This document shows, piece after piece, positions 23,845 through 34,575 of a stretch of DNA of 64,000 nt. A model generated the notes under the pieces. The model was not told the DNA's origin. It did no database searches and was given only the letters and a program-made list of their open reading frames with translations. Position 1 is the first letter of the stretch, and each line of letters begins with the position of its first letter. The position numbers and the translations under genes are program-made. Source of the stretch: Dichetophora obliterata (taxonomy: Eukaryota; Arthropoda; Insecta; Diptera; Sciomyzidae). Location of the stretch: positions 98,226,115-98,290,114 of the forward strand of contig OY986435.1 of assembly GCA_963920525.1 (NCBI GenBank), given 5' to 3'.

Positions 23845-24765
23845 TAGTCCGAAACCCCCTATTAGCATGAAAATTCTTATATAGCAGTAAGGCGGTCCGT
23901 TGCAGGATAACGTCTTCCAGGGAATACTAATATTTTATATATAGGTTTTCGCTTCGGTCTGCAGTCCTCTCACTGCTATACTTTTTTTTAATCAGTTATT
24001 TATGGTCCCTACTTTTATGTATATATTTATACATATTTTAACTGAAAAATAAAAATAAATTCTTCAAAAAAAAAATCCGACAAAACAAAAAAATCCCACG
24101 TGAATTAAAAAAACCACACTCAATTAAAAAATCCCATGGGAATTCCCATTTCCTATGGCAATTAAAAAACGAGGTGGCAATCGTGGTGTTATTCCCGTTT
24201 TCCCTTTTGGGTTGAAAATTCTAGCAAAACGGGGAAAATTCCCTCTTCTGGCAACACTGCTTTCAATTCAACTATTTTTTCATTTTATAAGGTTCTCATT
24301 AAACTTTACTTTATTTATTTTAAGGGCAAGTTCTCGTGAAACTCGACCTAAAAACTCTAATATTTTTTTAATTTTCCGATAAAATATAGTGCATTTAATA
24401 TGTTCTTAAAGCTGTTTGGCCGATAACAATTGCATAAAAAAGTTAAAAATAATAAAACCAAATCTTAAAACTAGTTTTCTGAAAAATCATGTTTTTCAAA
24501 CTGGCCTCCACGATATCTCAAAAACTACTCTATAAATTGATGTGGCTGTTTTTTATTTTAAAGAAAATAAAATTTATTGGATCCAAAACCTTGATTCAGA
24601 TAAAATTGGCTGGTTTTTTTACAGCACTTTAAAGAGCGAAAAATGTGATAAAACGCTATTGAAAACTCACATGTCCGCCCTTTTTTCAATTCTTAACTAT
24701 TTATTTATACCAGTGTCGCCTGTTGTCGATGTTCGACCACATCAAAATCGATTTGTCTTATGTTT

Positions 24766-25314
24766 ATACCCCCACGTTTAAAAAACGTATTGGGGGTATA
24801 TTAATTTTGTCACTCCATTTGTAACGCCGATAAGGAGGCGTGGCCGGTATAGAAAAGTATATATATTCATGATCAGCATCACCTCCTGAGTCGATTTAGC
24901 CATGTCCGTCTGTCCGTCTGTGTCCACGATAGCAGCCGTAATTTTTGAGCAATCATAACGAAATTCAAAATATAAGGTCAAGTTCGAATCTGAGAAAAAT
25001 CGGATGAAAACCACGCCCACCTCCCATTCAAAGTGACTTAACCAAAACGGTAAGATCTCTTTAAATTCCACAAAAATCAATTTAATGACTTCAAATTTCG
25101 CACAGTGACTTAGATATTTAATATTTATTTTGAGTATTAAATTTGTAAAAATCAGATGAAAACCACGCCTACCTCCCATACATAGTGACTTAACCAAAAC
25201 GGGAAAATCTCTTTAAATATATTTACCAGTTTGCTTAGGACTTTATATATACTCTAATTTGGCCGTGGGGGTATTTTAACTTCGGCCCAGTCGAAGATAA
25301 TTCCTTACTAGTTT
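24766..25314 (-). repeat. 555-bp dispersed repeat, copy 2 (inverted)
   Basis: Reverse complement of the copy at 7656-8210, with the same internal duplication, the same hairpin ATACCCCCA...TGGGGGTAT at its end (24766-24800) and the same start phrase (ending TTCCTTACTAGTTT at 25314). This copy keeps a 139-codon open frame on the minus strand (24778-25197), frame-shared with copy 1 in the repeated part; no domain is recognised and the frame spans repeat DNA. Confidence 0.75.
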
Positions 25315-26522
25315 TTTTTTTTATTTTATTGAAAAACGTTTATCAAAGCTAAAAAACATTACACTGATAAATAATTTTGGGTAATACATATCCACAACTC
25401 ATCTTACGTACTCTGTACTCGCTGTTATCAGAATCAGAATGTAAAACAAATTTTCATGTATCGATTGCGATTGCGATTGCGCTGATTATTGTTTATGTTT
25501 GCTTCTCATATTGTTTCACTGTTCATTTTGCCGTTTATTAAATTTTCACGGAATTCTGGCGTCACACTTAATTTTTTAACAAATGAGCAGCGGACGTTAG
25601 TTGTTTTTTCATTTACTACAATGCTAATAGCGCAATTTTAGTATAGTGGACACATTTTCGCAAATAAAATAATATATTTTAAAATTTTAATTGATTTGAG
25701 GTCATTTGGTGCAAAAAAAATAATTTCAGTACAAGCTTTTGGTTCTTGAAAATCCTTCAAGGACATAAAAATATCAAAGTTTGGCCTTTAAATATATTTT
25801 CAGATCATATAAAGTCCATTTACTCTAGAAATCATAAAAAATTCTCAGTGGCTTAGCGTCAGGTCTGAAAGGGATAAGGGACGAACAAACAAACAGTGTT
25901 GTATAACAGCCGTTGAAAGTAGTAATGCCAACTTTTTTAAAAATAGAACTAACATACCAAATTTATTATATTTTATAAATTTTTGGCTAATACGACTAAA
26001 ACTGTCTGAAATATGGCATTTCTCTTAATTTGTGGATGTCGTGTCATGAGTAAGGGTTTCGTTAAAGTAAAGATTTTCCTCTACGCAAAATTACTAAACG
26101 CGCCTGAAGAAGTTTTCACTTCAAAAACTCAATTATTAACTCTACAGTCGTTGGAGGTCTCGCAGCTACATTGTAGGTATATAAGAAATAATTGCTTACG
26201 TCATGTGTCTATTTACCACTGGGTTCATTGAATGAAATTACTTCATTCCATGGCAAAATTAGACAAGGTAGTGTTAGGGCGGAGAGCCAGTGACTGCAAG
26301 TATCAAAACGAAGTTGACAAAATCTGCAACCAATGAGAATGCAATATGGAAGAAAAAATTGTAGCACCTTGCACGTCACAGCAAAGATGGCGGACATGCG
26401 CAATACTTTATCTGTAGTTCTTTGTATCATGATCTTGTCTAGTTCTACTGTGCTTCATTCTGTTCAGGTCATCAGTTCGAGAGAGTAATTAAGAAACTGC
26501 AACAACAAAAATGCCACACAGC
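25315..26522. other. Non-coding DNA, no gene
   Basis: Contains (GCGATT)-like triplicate at about 25465, a dispersed repeat at 26140-26225 shared with 1485-1555, and a right-end copy of the TIR repeat of 14218-14942 (GGCGGACATGCGCAATAC at about 26390). Confidence 0.5.
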
Positions 26523-28357
26523 CAGTGTTGCCAGATTTTGGGAGAGATCATTCCCGTTTTGTTCATGCATTTCAATAAGTTATTTCCGTTCTTCCCTTAA
26601 CATTTTTCACCCTTTTTAAAGTTAAATATTTTGATTAAAGTTTTTTCTAAATGACCTTGTTATTTATTATGTTGATTTTATACGATTTAAATACAAATTC
26701 TAAATGTTTGATAGTTTAAATCATACTTGATTTTAAGTACAAATTCTAGTTGTTTGATAGTTTAAAATCATTTATTGAGCTTAAGGTCAAAGTTAGAACA
26801 ATTAATTGTACTAACGAATCTTTCCAAAGGAACCACAACAATAACAAAGCTTTTTTCAATATGAAAAGGAAAAAATCACTAGCTGATTTTATTGCAATTT
26901 CGGCCGTGCTAAAGGCTTCATCAGAAATCTTTGTTATACCCGTGCAAGCGCGCACTAGCGCACTGCACCACAGAGGCGATGAGATTTGAAGTGTCAATTT
27001 CTCAGTTTTTCTCCCATTTCACATGCTCACATTTGTTGTTGTGTTTTTGCTTTACTTTAGTCTTTATGCTTATGTTATTATATGGAGTCCAACAGTCTGC
27101 TGGAAGTCTTCCACTAACAAAGCATGGTTACTGAAGTTGTTTTTAGATTTTTGCTGATATATTTTATTTTGAATAATTAACGTAAATAACATAATTAAAA
27201 ATATGAATTCAAATAAAATATCACATTTATTACTTGTATATTTATAAATTTTTGGAAACTGCTCGTCAAAATAAATTTTTCTGCATCCTTAGTTTTTTTT
27301 CTATGGTAAAACTTATGACTTTTTGTATAACAGAAACCGAAATGTATTATTGAAAAGCAATATTTCAATGATTTTTATTTGACCTTTCCATACATGAGAT
27401 TCACATTTTTTTTAATTATCAGAGTCTCAAATAAATAGACTTTTTTACATGTTAGTATTTTTTTTAAGCCTTGTGTGTCTTATTAAAAATCGCGTTGGAA
27501 ATTTGAAAATTAGTGGTTTAGAAATAAAGTTATAATTTTTTTTTGTTAAATGACTGACCGTTTTACAGTACTTTTAGCTATATAAGTAGATTCTTCACCT
27601 ACTAAACCTTGATAAAATTTAATTTGGTCTTTACCATTCTCTTTAGCGTGAAAAAACAAAAAATGCATGCACTCAAGAGTCAGATAAAAGATTACTGCTT
27701 TAAGAACAATTTTACGAAGAAGAAACCCGTGGGGTAAGTATTTACCCCGTTTTGTAGTTTACAGGTAAAACAAAAGGGTTTTTAGTTATATGTTAAAAAC
27801 ATGCCAAAAATTTTGCACATCTTGTGTAAGTTTATTTAATAAATCAATATTTCTAAGTGACCTATATTCTAAGTCTATATAAATTCAGATTTTTTATTTA
27901 AATAGGAACACAACGGAATTAATGAAGGATATGTTTTATTTTTGAGAACAATAGGATCCACAAATGCGAACATTTTGAATGATAATGAAAATTAAATCTT
28001 TTTAATGTTCTAAGTTTTATTTACCTGTTTTCCTTAGTTTTCCAAGCAAATAAATCAAATGACGCTGAACAGAGAAGAGACTACGTTTCAGTTTACAGCT
28101 GGTAACAATCCAAATGAATTTAAATGAAATACACAGGCAATACAAGATGACTCAAATAATTTTAGAATGGATTTAAATACAATACGTTAAAAAAAACTTA
28201 TAACATAAAGATGTTGATTTTGTGACGAAATTACTCTTTTTGCACAAAAACGCTGACATTTTCCAATTTTTGCCGTTTTTCAGAGTGTTATTCCTGTTTT
28301 CCCTTTTGGGTTGAAATTCCCGCAAAAGGTAGAAAATTCCCTTTTCTGGCAAAACTG
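26523..28357. mobile_element. hAT-like non-autonomous element, 1.8 kb
   Basis: Left end CAGTGTTGCCAG and right end CTGGCAAAACTG are inverted matches with one change. The flanking 8-mers CACACAGC and CACAGTGC agree at 6 of 8 sites, a decayed hAT duplication. No transposase is readable. The left half includes a copy of the repeat also present at 32128-32700. Ends match the ends seen at 15007 and 24259. Confidence 0.55.
26642..27170 (+). repeat. ~520-bp dispersed repeat, copy 1
   Basis: Inverse of 32128-32700. Both copies share GACCTTGTTATTTATTATG, TTTGATAGTTTAAATCATAC, CTAACGAATCTTTCCAAAGG and a start codon followed by KRKKSLADFIAISAVLKAS. After that peptide the two copies diverge (about 26930-26990). 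Its ends do not show inverted repeats. Confidence 0.65.
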
Positions 28358-28849
28358 CACAGTGCTCTGTTGAAGTGTTCTGAGTCACTCTCTCGTGTAT
28401 GCTACATCAACGATGTTCAACAGAGATGTGCTGCTATTGGTTTGCACTGTCCCATTGGGAAAAAAGGTTTTTACATTTGCTTAGTTTTACCTATCTTAAT
28501 GACAACTTATTCAAATAAAAATTATATTCTGTACTCGAATTATATAAAGCATGGTTTTCACTAGGTCAGTTTTCAATCACAAATGTTGTCAATCTAATGG
28601 AAACGTATTGTCATTTACATTTGTTGTCATATATGACCACTGATTGTCATATAAAATCACAAATAAGTGAGAACAGATAGCATTTTGCTTGTCAATCAAA
28701 ATATCGTTGTATGACAAGAAAAATCGAAATGCCAACATGTTGGCATTTTGTGTCAGTTGTTGCCTACAAAAAAATTTTGTTTTAATTATTTTTCGTTTCA
28801 CTACTGGCAAAATTTTGTAAAAATTATTATTTTAATTGGTTTAAAAGGA

Positions 28850-29066
28850 AAAATGCACTTAAACAGGGATTATCGCAGTGGCCGGTGTTGCTTCCAAGGG
28901 ATTTGTTGCAGGACGCACTTTCGGCATTTGTGTTGTTGCAGTCGCTTTGCCAGGAATTTGTCATTTGCGCGAATCTTGAACACGTATCTTGCGATGGAAC
29001 GTGGCGAGGGTGCCTTTTGAACCAACAGCGGCCACTGTGATAATCTTTGTTTAAGTGCACTTTTGT
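28850..29066. repeat. Short near-palindromic element, about 220 bp
   Basis: The left arm (AAATGCACTTAAACAGGGAT, CAGTGGCCG, GGTGTTGCTTCCAAGGGA) is repeated inverted at the right (GGCACC... AACCAACAGC, GGCCACTG, GTTTAAGTGCACTTTT). Only a short centre is unpaired. Non-coding. Confidence 0.7.
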
Positions 29067-29102
29067 TATTAAGCTAATAAAATTAACAGTATTTTATAAA
29101 TA

Positions 29103-30065
29103 GAGTAGAAGGGGGTAATGTCGTGCAGGGGGTAATGTCGTGCACTGGCTTTTTTAGCATAAAAAATTGAATGATATACCAGCCGTTGGTAAGGTATGGG
29201 CCTTCTGACCTACAGAGCTCATGCATATAATACTAGCATTATCCATGTGTAAGGGCAATATGTGCGACGTTTTTTAAAAATCGCACGTTCTCGGGACGAC
29301 GAAAGTGTTTTTATCGGATCAGAAAAATTATTTGTCTCGCAGGAAAATATACCAGGTAAGTGTTTTCTTAAAGCAAATTTTCCGCCAAAAAAAAAGATGT
29401 ATTGTGATCGAAAAAAATTTTGTTCTTTACCGATTTGTCGAAGTCAACCTTGAAAACGACCTTTGGGGCAATGTCGTGCATTTGATGTGGGGCAATGTCG
29501 TGCACTATACAGAAAAGAAAAGGGAAGGAAACGCGGTCGCCCTAGTGTACCAAGGGAGTCGTGAAGCCATAACAAAACGCTACAATCAAAATAAAATTTT
29601 CCAAAATTTTTTCTCAATGTCAAGCACTTTTTGAAAAAATATTGTTTTTTCTTTCCGTGTTTCATATAGCAAATTGCCTATTTTCACTTATCTTTTCATA
29701 AAATTGCATTTTTTGATCATATTTCGGACTTGTGTATATTGCCTTATAATTAACAATAATAAATAAATAAACAATAATGCTATATCTTCTTGAATCGAAC
29801 CACTACCTATCGTTTTTCACACATTCTGATACCTTTACAATACAATGCACGACATTACCCCACAAATTTTGAGGGGGGTAATGTCGTGCACATTTTTTTT
29901 TTTTAATTTCTACTAACACGATTTCATGCTACACGAATATTGTTACACATAAATGTTACCAACCAAATTATCTTTCGATCGTATGCTTACTCGTTGTATT
30001 CGCTTGTCATGTACGGCTTTACGAGCACTTTAAAGTTGAGTGCACGACATTACCCCCCTCTACTC
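29103..30065. mobile_element. Element with seven copies of a GGGGTAATGTCGTGCA iteron
   Basis: Inverted ends GAGTAGAAGGGGGTAATG and CATTACCCCCCTCTACTC. The motif GGGG(T/C)AATGTCGTGCA occurs at 29111-29127 and 29128-29144 (tandem), 29465-29480, 29489-29504, 29874-29890 (+) and inverted at 29846-29861 and 30041-30057. No transposase recognised; a 109-codon frame at 29305-29634 spans two iterons and looks accidental. It is nested in the 28548-30346 element. A flanking duplication was not clear. Confidence 0.7.
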
Positions 30066-30349
30066 CAACACCAAAAAAAAACATTTTCTAACAATCTCAA
30101 ATATAAAACATCAGCTGTTGTTGATAAAAAAGCACAACTGAACAAACCGATGGCATTTCACAAATAACATCGAAAGTGAAAACAGTATGGCAATCAATTG
30201 ACTTATAAATTCAACGTCAGTCTTTGCCATTCGATTTTATGTCAGTTTTTGGGTTTCAATGAAAACGCATTTGACGTCATATGGTCAAAATGCCTACTGA
30301 CATCAGTGACTGTTGTCATTGAAATTGACTTAGTGAAAACCAGGCTTAA

Positions 30350-30972
30350 TGTTCTCGAAAATACCTTTCAAATGATGTAAGATTTATGTGAATATGCTGA
30401 CGTTAACTCAGGTAAAATGGTACCACAATTTTTTTGTTTGTGTAATAATATATACATAGGTTCAGGCTCCAATATATATAATATAATTTATAAAATTTGT
30501 GGTTTTTTATATCTGATGACATGAACGCGCTATGCGATGGAGGCCGTTTGGGTACCTTATATTCAACGTGACTTCTGACTTCACATTACACTTTTATGCA
30601 CAAAAAAACATATTTTGCTACACTTTAAGAATCAAAATTTAACTATAAAAAACTGAAGGTGTTCATTTACTTCCTTTTAAGAAAAGAAAAAACCAAGAAC
30701 ATTACAGTGTTTTTGGGCCTCTAGATGAAAACCTGCCCTTAATGCAAGACAACATTTTTTATACTAATGAAACATTTCAAATCAGTATCTATCTTATCAT
30801 TCTTTGTAATTTCTGCTGAAATATGAGTATTGGAAAAAGCGTGCCGCATTTTAGCCATAGTTTGTAGTTTCGTGTCCTTGTTTAACATAATCAACTAAAA
30901 GAACCATTTTATCAACAAATTTTTTTGACGTGACAACGTTGCGTCTTGCCTCGCGGTTTCCAAAAGATTTAA
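30350..30972. other. Non-coding, no gene recognised
   Basis: AT-rich interval. A minus-strand frame that enters from the next element reads FGNREARRNVVTSKKFVDKM and VLLVDYVKQGHETTNYG near 30850-30970; it has no recognised domain and may be relic transposon coding. Confidence 0.35.
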
Positions 30973-31621
30973 GGCCCATTTCCAATGACGCGTGGGATGC
31001 GTTGCGCGTAACGCTGCGGAAGCTGCGGAAAAAAATGAATTTCCAATGGAGCGTGTGCATGAGCATAATTTTAATGTGTAAAAGTTTTACAAGTTTATTC
31101 GAAATAAAACACACTGATGCTATGTGTTTTGTCTGCCTGCTATGTGTTTTTGACCAATAGTAGTCCCGTAAAAGGTTTTGCTGCAGTATGGACAGATAGG
31201 GAGAGTTCACCCATATAGTTAGGCACTTCGGCATGTCGCTGCAGATATGTCGTGAGTGTGGAGCGCGTGACTATTTGCACCACCGACTGTTCTTAAATGC
31301 ATTTTTGGACTCCTCGCCCATATAGTCAGGCACTCCGGCATGCCGCTGCAGATGTGTCGTGAGTGTGGAGCACGTCTTAAATGCCTGTAATAAAATTTTT
31401 TGTTTTTCTCAAATTCTACTAACCTTTTTCAAGTTTTCCTTTGAAAATTGAACAGCTGTTTAGCTGTCAAAGCTTCACGCGCATGAAATATTCAATTTTT
31501 CGAATATTTTACGCTGCATGCAAACGCATGCTGTTCATTGGAACCAGTTAGGTATGTCTTCATGTATTGAATATTTGCGTCAATTTACGAAACGCATCTC
31601 ACGCGTTATTGGAAATGGTCC
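30973..31621. mobile_element. TIR element, 649 bp, flanked by TTTAA
   Basis: Ends GGCCCATTTCCAATGACGCG and, read inward, GGACCATTTCCAATAACGCG match over 35 bp or more (TGNGATGCGTT follows). TTTAA lies on both sides (30968-30972 and 31622-31626). Inside is a direct repeat of about 118 bp (CCCATATAGTNAGGCACT and ATGTCGTGAGTGTGGAGC at about 31210 and 31318). Non-coding apart from short relic frames. Confidence 0.7.
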
Positions 31622-32127
31622 TTTAAAGTTAAAAACGTCACGGCATGACATGCAATTATATTTCGCTAAGTAGAAAGGTCCAATTATACACTGAGAAAAC
31701 AAAAAATTAAAAACGCACATTTTAAAAAGTTTAGTAGAATGAATATTTCTGAAAACATTTTACGCCATACAAAAATGAAAACGCACATTTTTTAATAGAA
31801 AAGTAAAACGAAACGTTTTTAAAACAACTACGAACGTTTTAACATGGCATAGTAAAATGATTATATAAATATATAAATACAATTCGAGTGGGGTTTCACA
31901 TACTTTGTTTAAAAACACTTGTTAAGAACGAATTGTTTGTTATATATGTTTCATTGATTTATGTATTTGATATTTGTTCAGAAAATAAAATATTTTTTCA
32001 TTCTCGATTTCATCACTCGAACTAAGTATTAAGTAAGTATTTAAGTATTTAAAATAAAACTAATAATGTCTGGAAAAATGCTATTTTTATAGACACTGGA
32101 ATACAGTATCATCATCAAGTATGATTT

Positions 32128-32700
32128 AATCAAGTATGATTTAAACTATCAAACTTTTAGAATTTGTATATAAATCATATAAAATCAACATAATAAATAA
32201 CAAGGTCATTTAGAAAACACTTTCATCAAATGGTGGAGCACGACCAAACAGAAACAGCTGAAAATATATCAGCAAAAATCTAAAACAACTTCAGTAACCC
32301 TGCTTTGTTTGTGGAAGACTTCCAGCAGACTATTGGACTCCATATAATAACATAAGCATAAAGACTAAAGTAAAGCAAAAATACAACAGAGAAAAACTGA
32401 GAAATTGAAACTTCAAATCTCATCGCCTTTCAAATCTCATGATGAAGCCTTTAGCACGGCCGAAATTGCAATAAAATCAGCTAGTGATTTTTTCCTTTTC
32501 ATATTGAATAAAAACTTTGTTGTTGTTGTTGTTTCTTTGGAAAGATTCGTTAGTACAATTAATTGTTCTAACTTTGACCTTAAGCTCAATAAACGATTTT
32601 AAACTATCAAACAACTAGAATTTGTATTTAAAATCAAGTATGATTTAAACTATCAAACATTTAGAATTTGTTTTTAAATCATATAAAATTAACATAATTA
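32128..32700 (-). repeat. ~520-bp dispersed repeat, copy 2, with direct repeats at both ends
   Basis: Inverse of 26642-27170. In this copy the segment beginning AATCAAGTATGATTTAAACT and ending near AACATAAT(A/T)AA occurs at both ends in the same orientation (about 32135-32205 and 32632-32702), as if one unit plus a bit of a tandem array had been captured. It includes the frame beginning MKRKKSLADFIAISAVLKAS, on the minus strand at about 32510, interrupted soon after. Confidence 0.65.
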
Positions 32701-32857
32701 AAATTAACGTTAGAAGTGCAAAATCTGGGTTAAACGTTTTTAAAAGTGGCACGTTTCTAGCACTTTTGAAAATGTTGTTTGCTCTGTGTAATAGACGTAA
32801 CGTAGTGTTGTCTACTGTCATCATAACGGGACGCAATGTTAGAAAACGTTATAACAA

Positions 32858-32941
32858 TTATAATAGGCAGTAGCCAGGCAGTTGTTTTTCGTAAATAATT
32901 GCACGTTCCCGTACAAGTTCAATTAAAACTTCGTCATCCAT
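32858..32941 (-). pseudogene. N-terminus of a MADF-domain protein (transposon-derived relic)
   Basis: ATG at 32941 reading left gives MDDEVLIELVRERAIIYEKQ then LPGYCLL and a stop at 32858. Acidic start, LIELVRER and the following hydrophobic-Y pattern match the first helix of the MADF (Myb/SANT-like) DNA-binding domain. Such proteins accompany the transposase in Harbinger elements and are also common fly regulators. Only the first 27 codons remain. The Harbinger-like ends around it support a transposon source. Confidence 0.5.
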
Positions 32942-33195
32942 AGCTGTAGCAACAAAAAACGTAGTTTCAACAATACACATTGCACACTAATCGAATCTAA
33001 CCTTAATGTTCAGTTGCTTTTTGACAAGACGTAATGTGAAGTAACGTAGAAATCCAATTTTCGCGGATCTATACGTCCCGTCATGTTACGTTACGTTTAT
33101 TATAAAAAAGCATTGTTTCAAACAATAAGTGAAGAACGCACTGCTCAACTGACATTAGATCACATTACGTTACTTCTATTATAATTGGACCTTAA

Positions 33196-34325
33196 GAGCT
33201 AGGATAAAAGTTATGATGTCTTTTCCACTTTCGCTTATGAAATTGTTTTATTTGATTATTTTTTGTTTTTACATTATTTTCATTCCGAGAAAACTCTTAA
33301 AGCAGAAAAGTACATTTTTTTAATTGATTAAATTTTAAATGAATAAATAAATAAAAAATAGAAAATAAAATCGTATAGATTTATTAAAAGAACGAGAACA
33401 TTAAATAAAGAAGGAAATTATAAAAAAGGAATAACATAAAATATAAGAGCCCTGATAAGGTTAATTTTGCAATCTATGGTAAAATTACTTTTTTTAATAT
33501 AATTTAATTTCTTTGGAGTTCCTATTTTTGATTTATTCTTACCAATAAATAATTGGTTGGAAAGGAGCGAACCTTTCTGGAAAAAAAGGAGGAATAGTTT
33601 AAAAATTTTAACCGAAAGAATATACAAAGATACCAACGAAAATTAGAAATTCTATACAAAACAATAACTTTTTGACTTAAAGAAATAGACAGTCTATTTT
33701 TTTAAGGACCTTGGACTTATTCTTCTCATACATTTACAAATTTTCTTATAGCTGAACCTAATATTATTAATTAAACAAACCAAGTGTTTTGTTTTACAAT
33801 TGCTATTACCATCAATTAACATTCAATTAATTAACTTAACATTCTGTAGAGAGTTAATTCTGTGTAGAGTGTAAAAGAGTTAACTAATTTATTTAGTAAC
33901 ATAAGATAAAAAATTAATTAATTAACTCTTTTTTAGCTTTATTTTCGTTTTTATTAAACATACTAATATTTAATTTGTACTTAAATTTAACTAAAAATGT
34001 TTTTGTAAAATATGTATAAAAACCAAGGGATACATAAATAAGAACAGGCTCCTGTATACATAATTATAGTTTTTTGTTTTTATACTTAATTTCTAATAAT
34101 TGAAATACTTTAAAATACCTTATAAAATAATTCAATTTAAAAATTAATTAACTTTTTTGACAATTTATTTAATGGTTTAATACTTTAATCAATTTAACTA
34201 ATTAATTTTTTTTTTAATATTTTAAGTTTTTTAAATATTTTAACATATATGAAAAAAAAATTTAGTATACCTATGCTTGGAAGGACGTTGACCTAGCTAG
34301 TATTGATCAATTGTCTTGTGCGTGT
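33196..34325. other. Very AT-rich DNA rich in TTAATTAA motifs, no gene
   Basis: From about 33770 to 34215 the motif ATTAATTAA/TTAATTAAC recurs many times with TTTAA runs. No inverted ends or coding frames seen. Confidence 0.5.
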
Positions 34326-34575
34326 AATTATATGTTTGAACACAAATGATCGAGAACTGGACCTGCGAGTTTTATGCCAACTCCGAACGGCTTATGTTCT
34401 CAATAAACTTTACATGGCAATTTATACTCTCTGAGGTTTGCCATTGTCAGCAGAGAGGTGGCGGCCGAACAGAAATATTAATTCAACTGAAAAAAACATT
34501 CTGTCTGAGCTGGGGCTTGAAACGGGGTTCTTTATGGGACACGCACACTACCAGTAGGCTATCTTGATTACATTA
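34326..34575 (-). repeat. tRNA-derived SINE, minus strand
   Basis: On the minus strand the head reads TAGCCTACTGGTAG (A box, 34548-34561) and GTTTCAAGCCC (B box, 34513-34523). The body contains GGCATAAAACTCGCAGG-like and CTCTCTGCTGACAATGGCAA phrases that I associate with a common fly SINE family. The head resembles the plus-strand SINE head at 53790. Confidence 0.55.

Larger units (their letters stand above)
15007..24259. mobile_element. Possible relic hAT-like element bloated by insertions
   Basis: The left end CAGTGTTACCAG (15007) and right end CTGGCAACACTG (24248-24259) are inverted matches of hAT type. The adjoining 8-mers CTTTAAGT and CTTTCAAT agree at 6 of 8 sites. Subterminal sequences resemble those of the shorter element 26523-28357 at both ends (left: GTTTTGTTCATGCATTTCAA; right: GTTTTCCCTTTTGGGTTGAA). 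If the two ends belong together, all elements between them are later insertions. They could equally be ends of two different copies. Confidence 0.3.
28548..30346. mobile_element. TIR element with TAA target duplication, host of two nested repeats
   Basis: Ends AGCATGGTTTTCACTAGGTC and, read inward from the right, AGCCTGGTTTTCACTAAGTC match. TAA lies on both sides (28545-28547 and 30347-30349), as for Harbinger-like insertions. The subterminal DNA is full of TGTCA, TGTTGTCAT and GACGTCATATG-like motifs on both sides. The centre is occupied by a 0.2-kb palindrome and by the iteron element at 29103-30065, so the original element was about 0.8 kb. Confidence 0.7.
31676..33192. mobile_element. Harbinger-like TIR element with MADF relic, 1.5 kb
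   Basis: Ends AGGTCCAATTATA and TATAATTGGACCT are exact inverted copies. The right flank is TAA (33193-33195) and the left GAA, so a TWA-type duplication is plausible but imperfect. The right half carries repeated GACGTAACGTA/TACGTTACGT motifs and the start of a MADF-like protein (32858-32941, minus). A copy of the 520-bp dispersed repeat sits in the middle. Confidence 0.6.

Noticed and set aside
24778..25197. 139-codon open frame on the minus strand
   Set aside because: It runs across a duplicated segment of a dispersed repeat and past its terminal hairpin; no domain, and copy 1 breaks it.
29305..29634. 109-codon frame in the iteron element
   Set aside because: It reads through two iteron copies (giving repeated WGNVVH), which explains its length; no domain.
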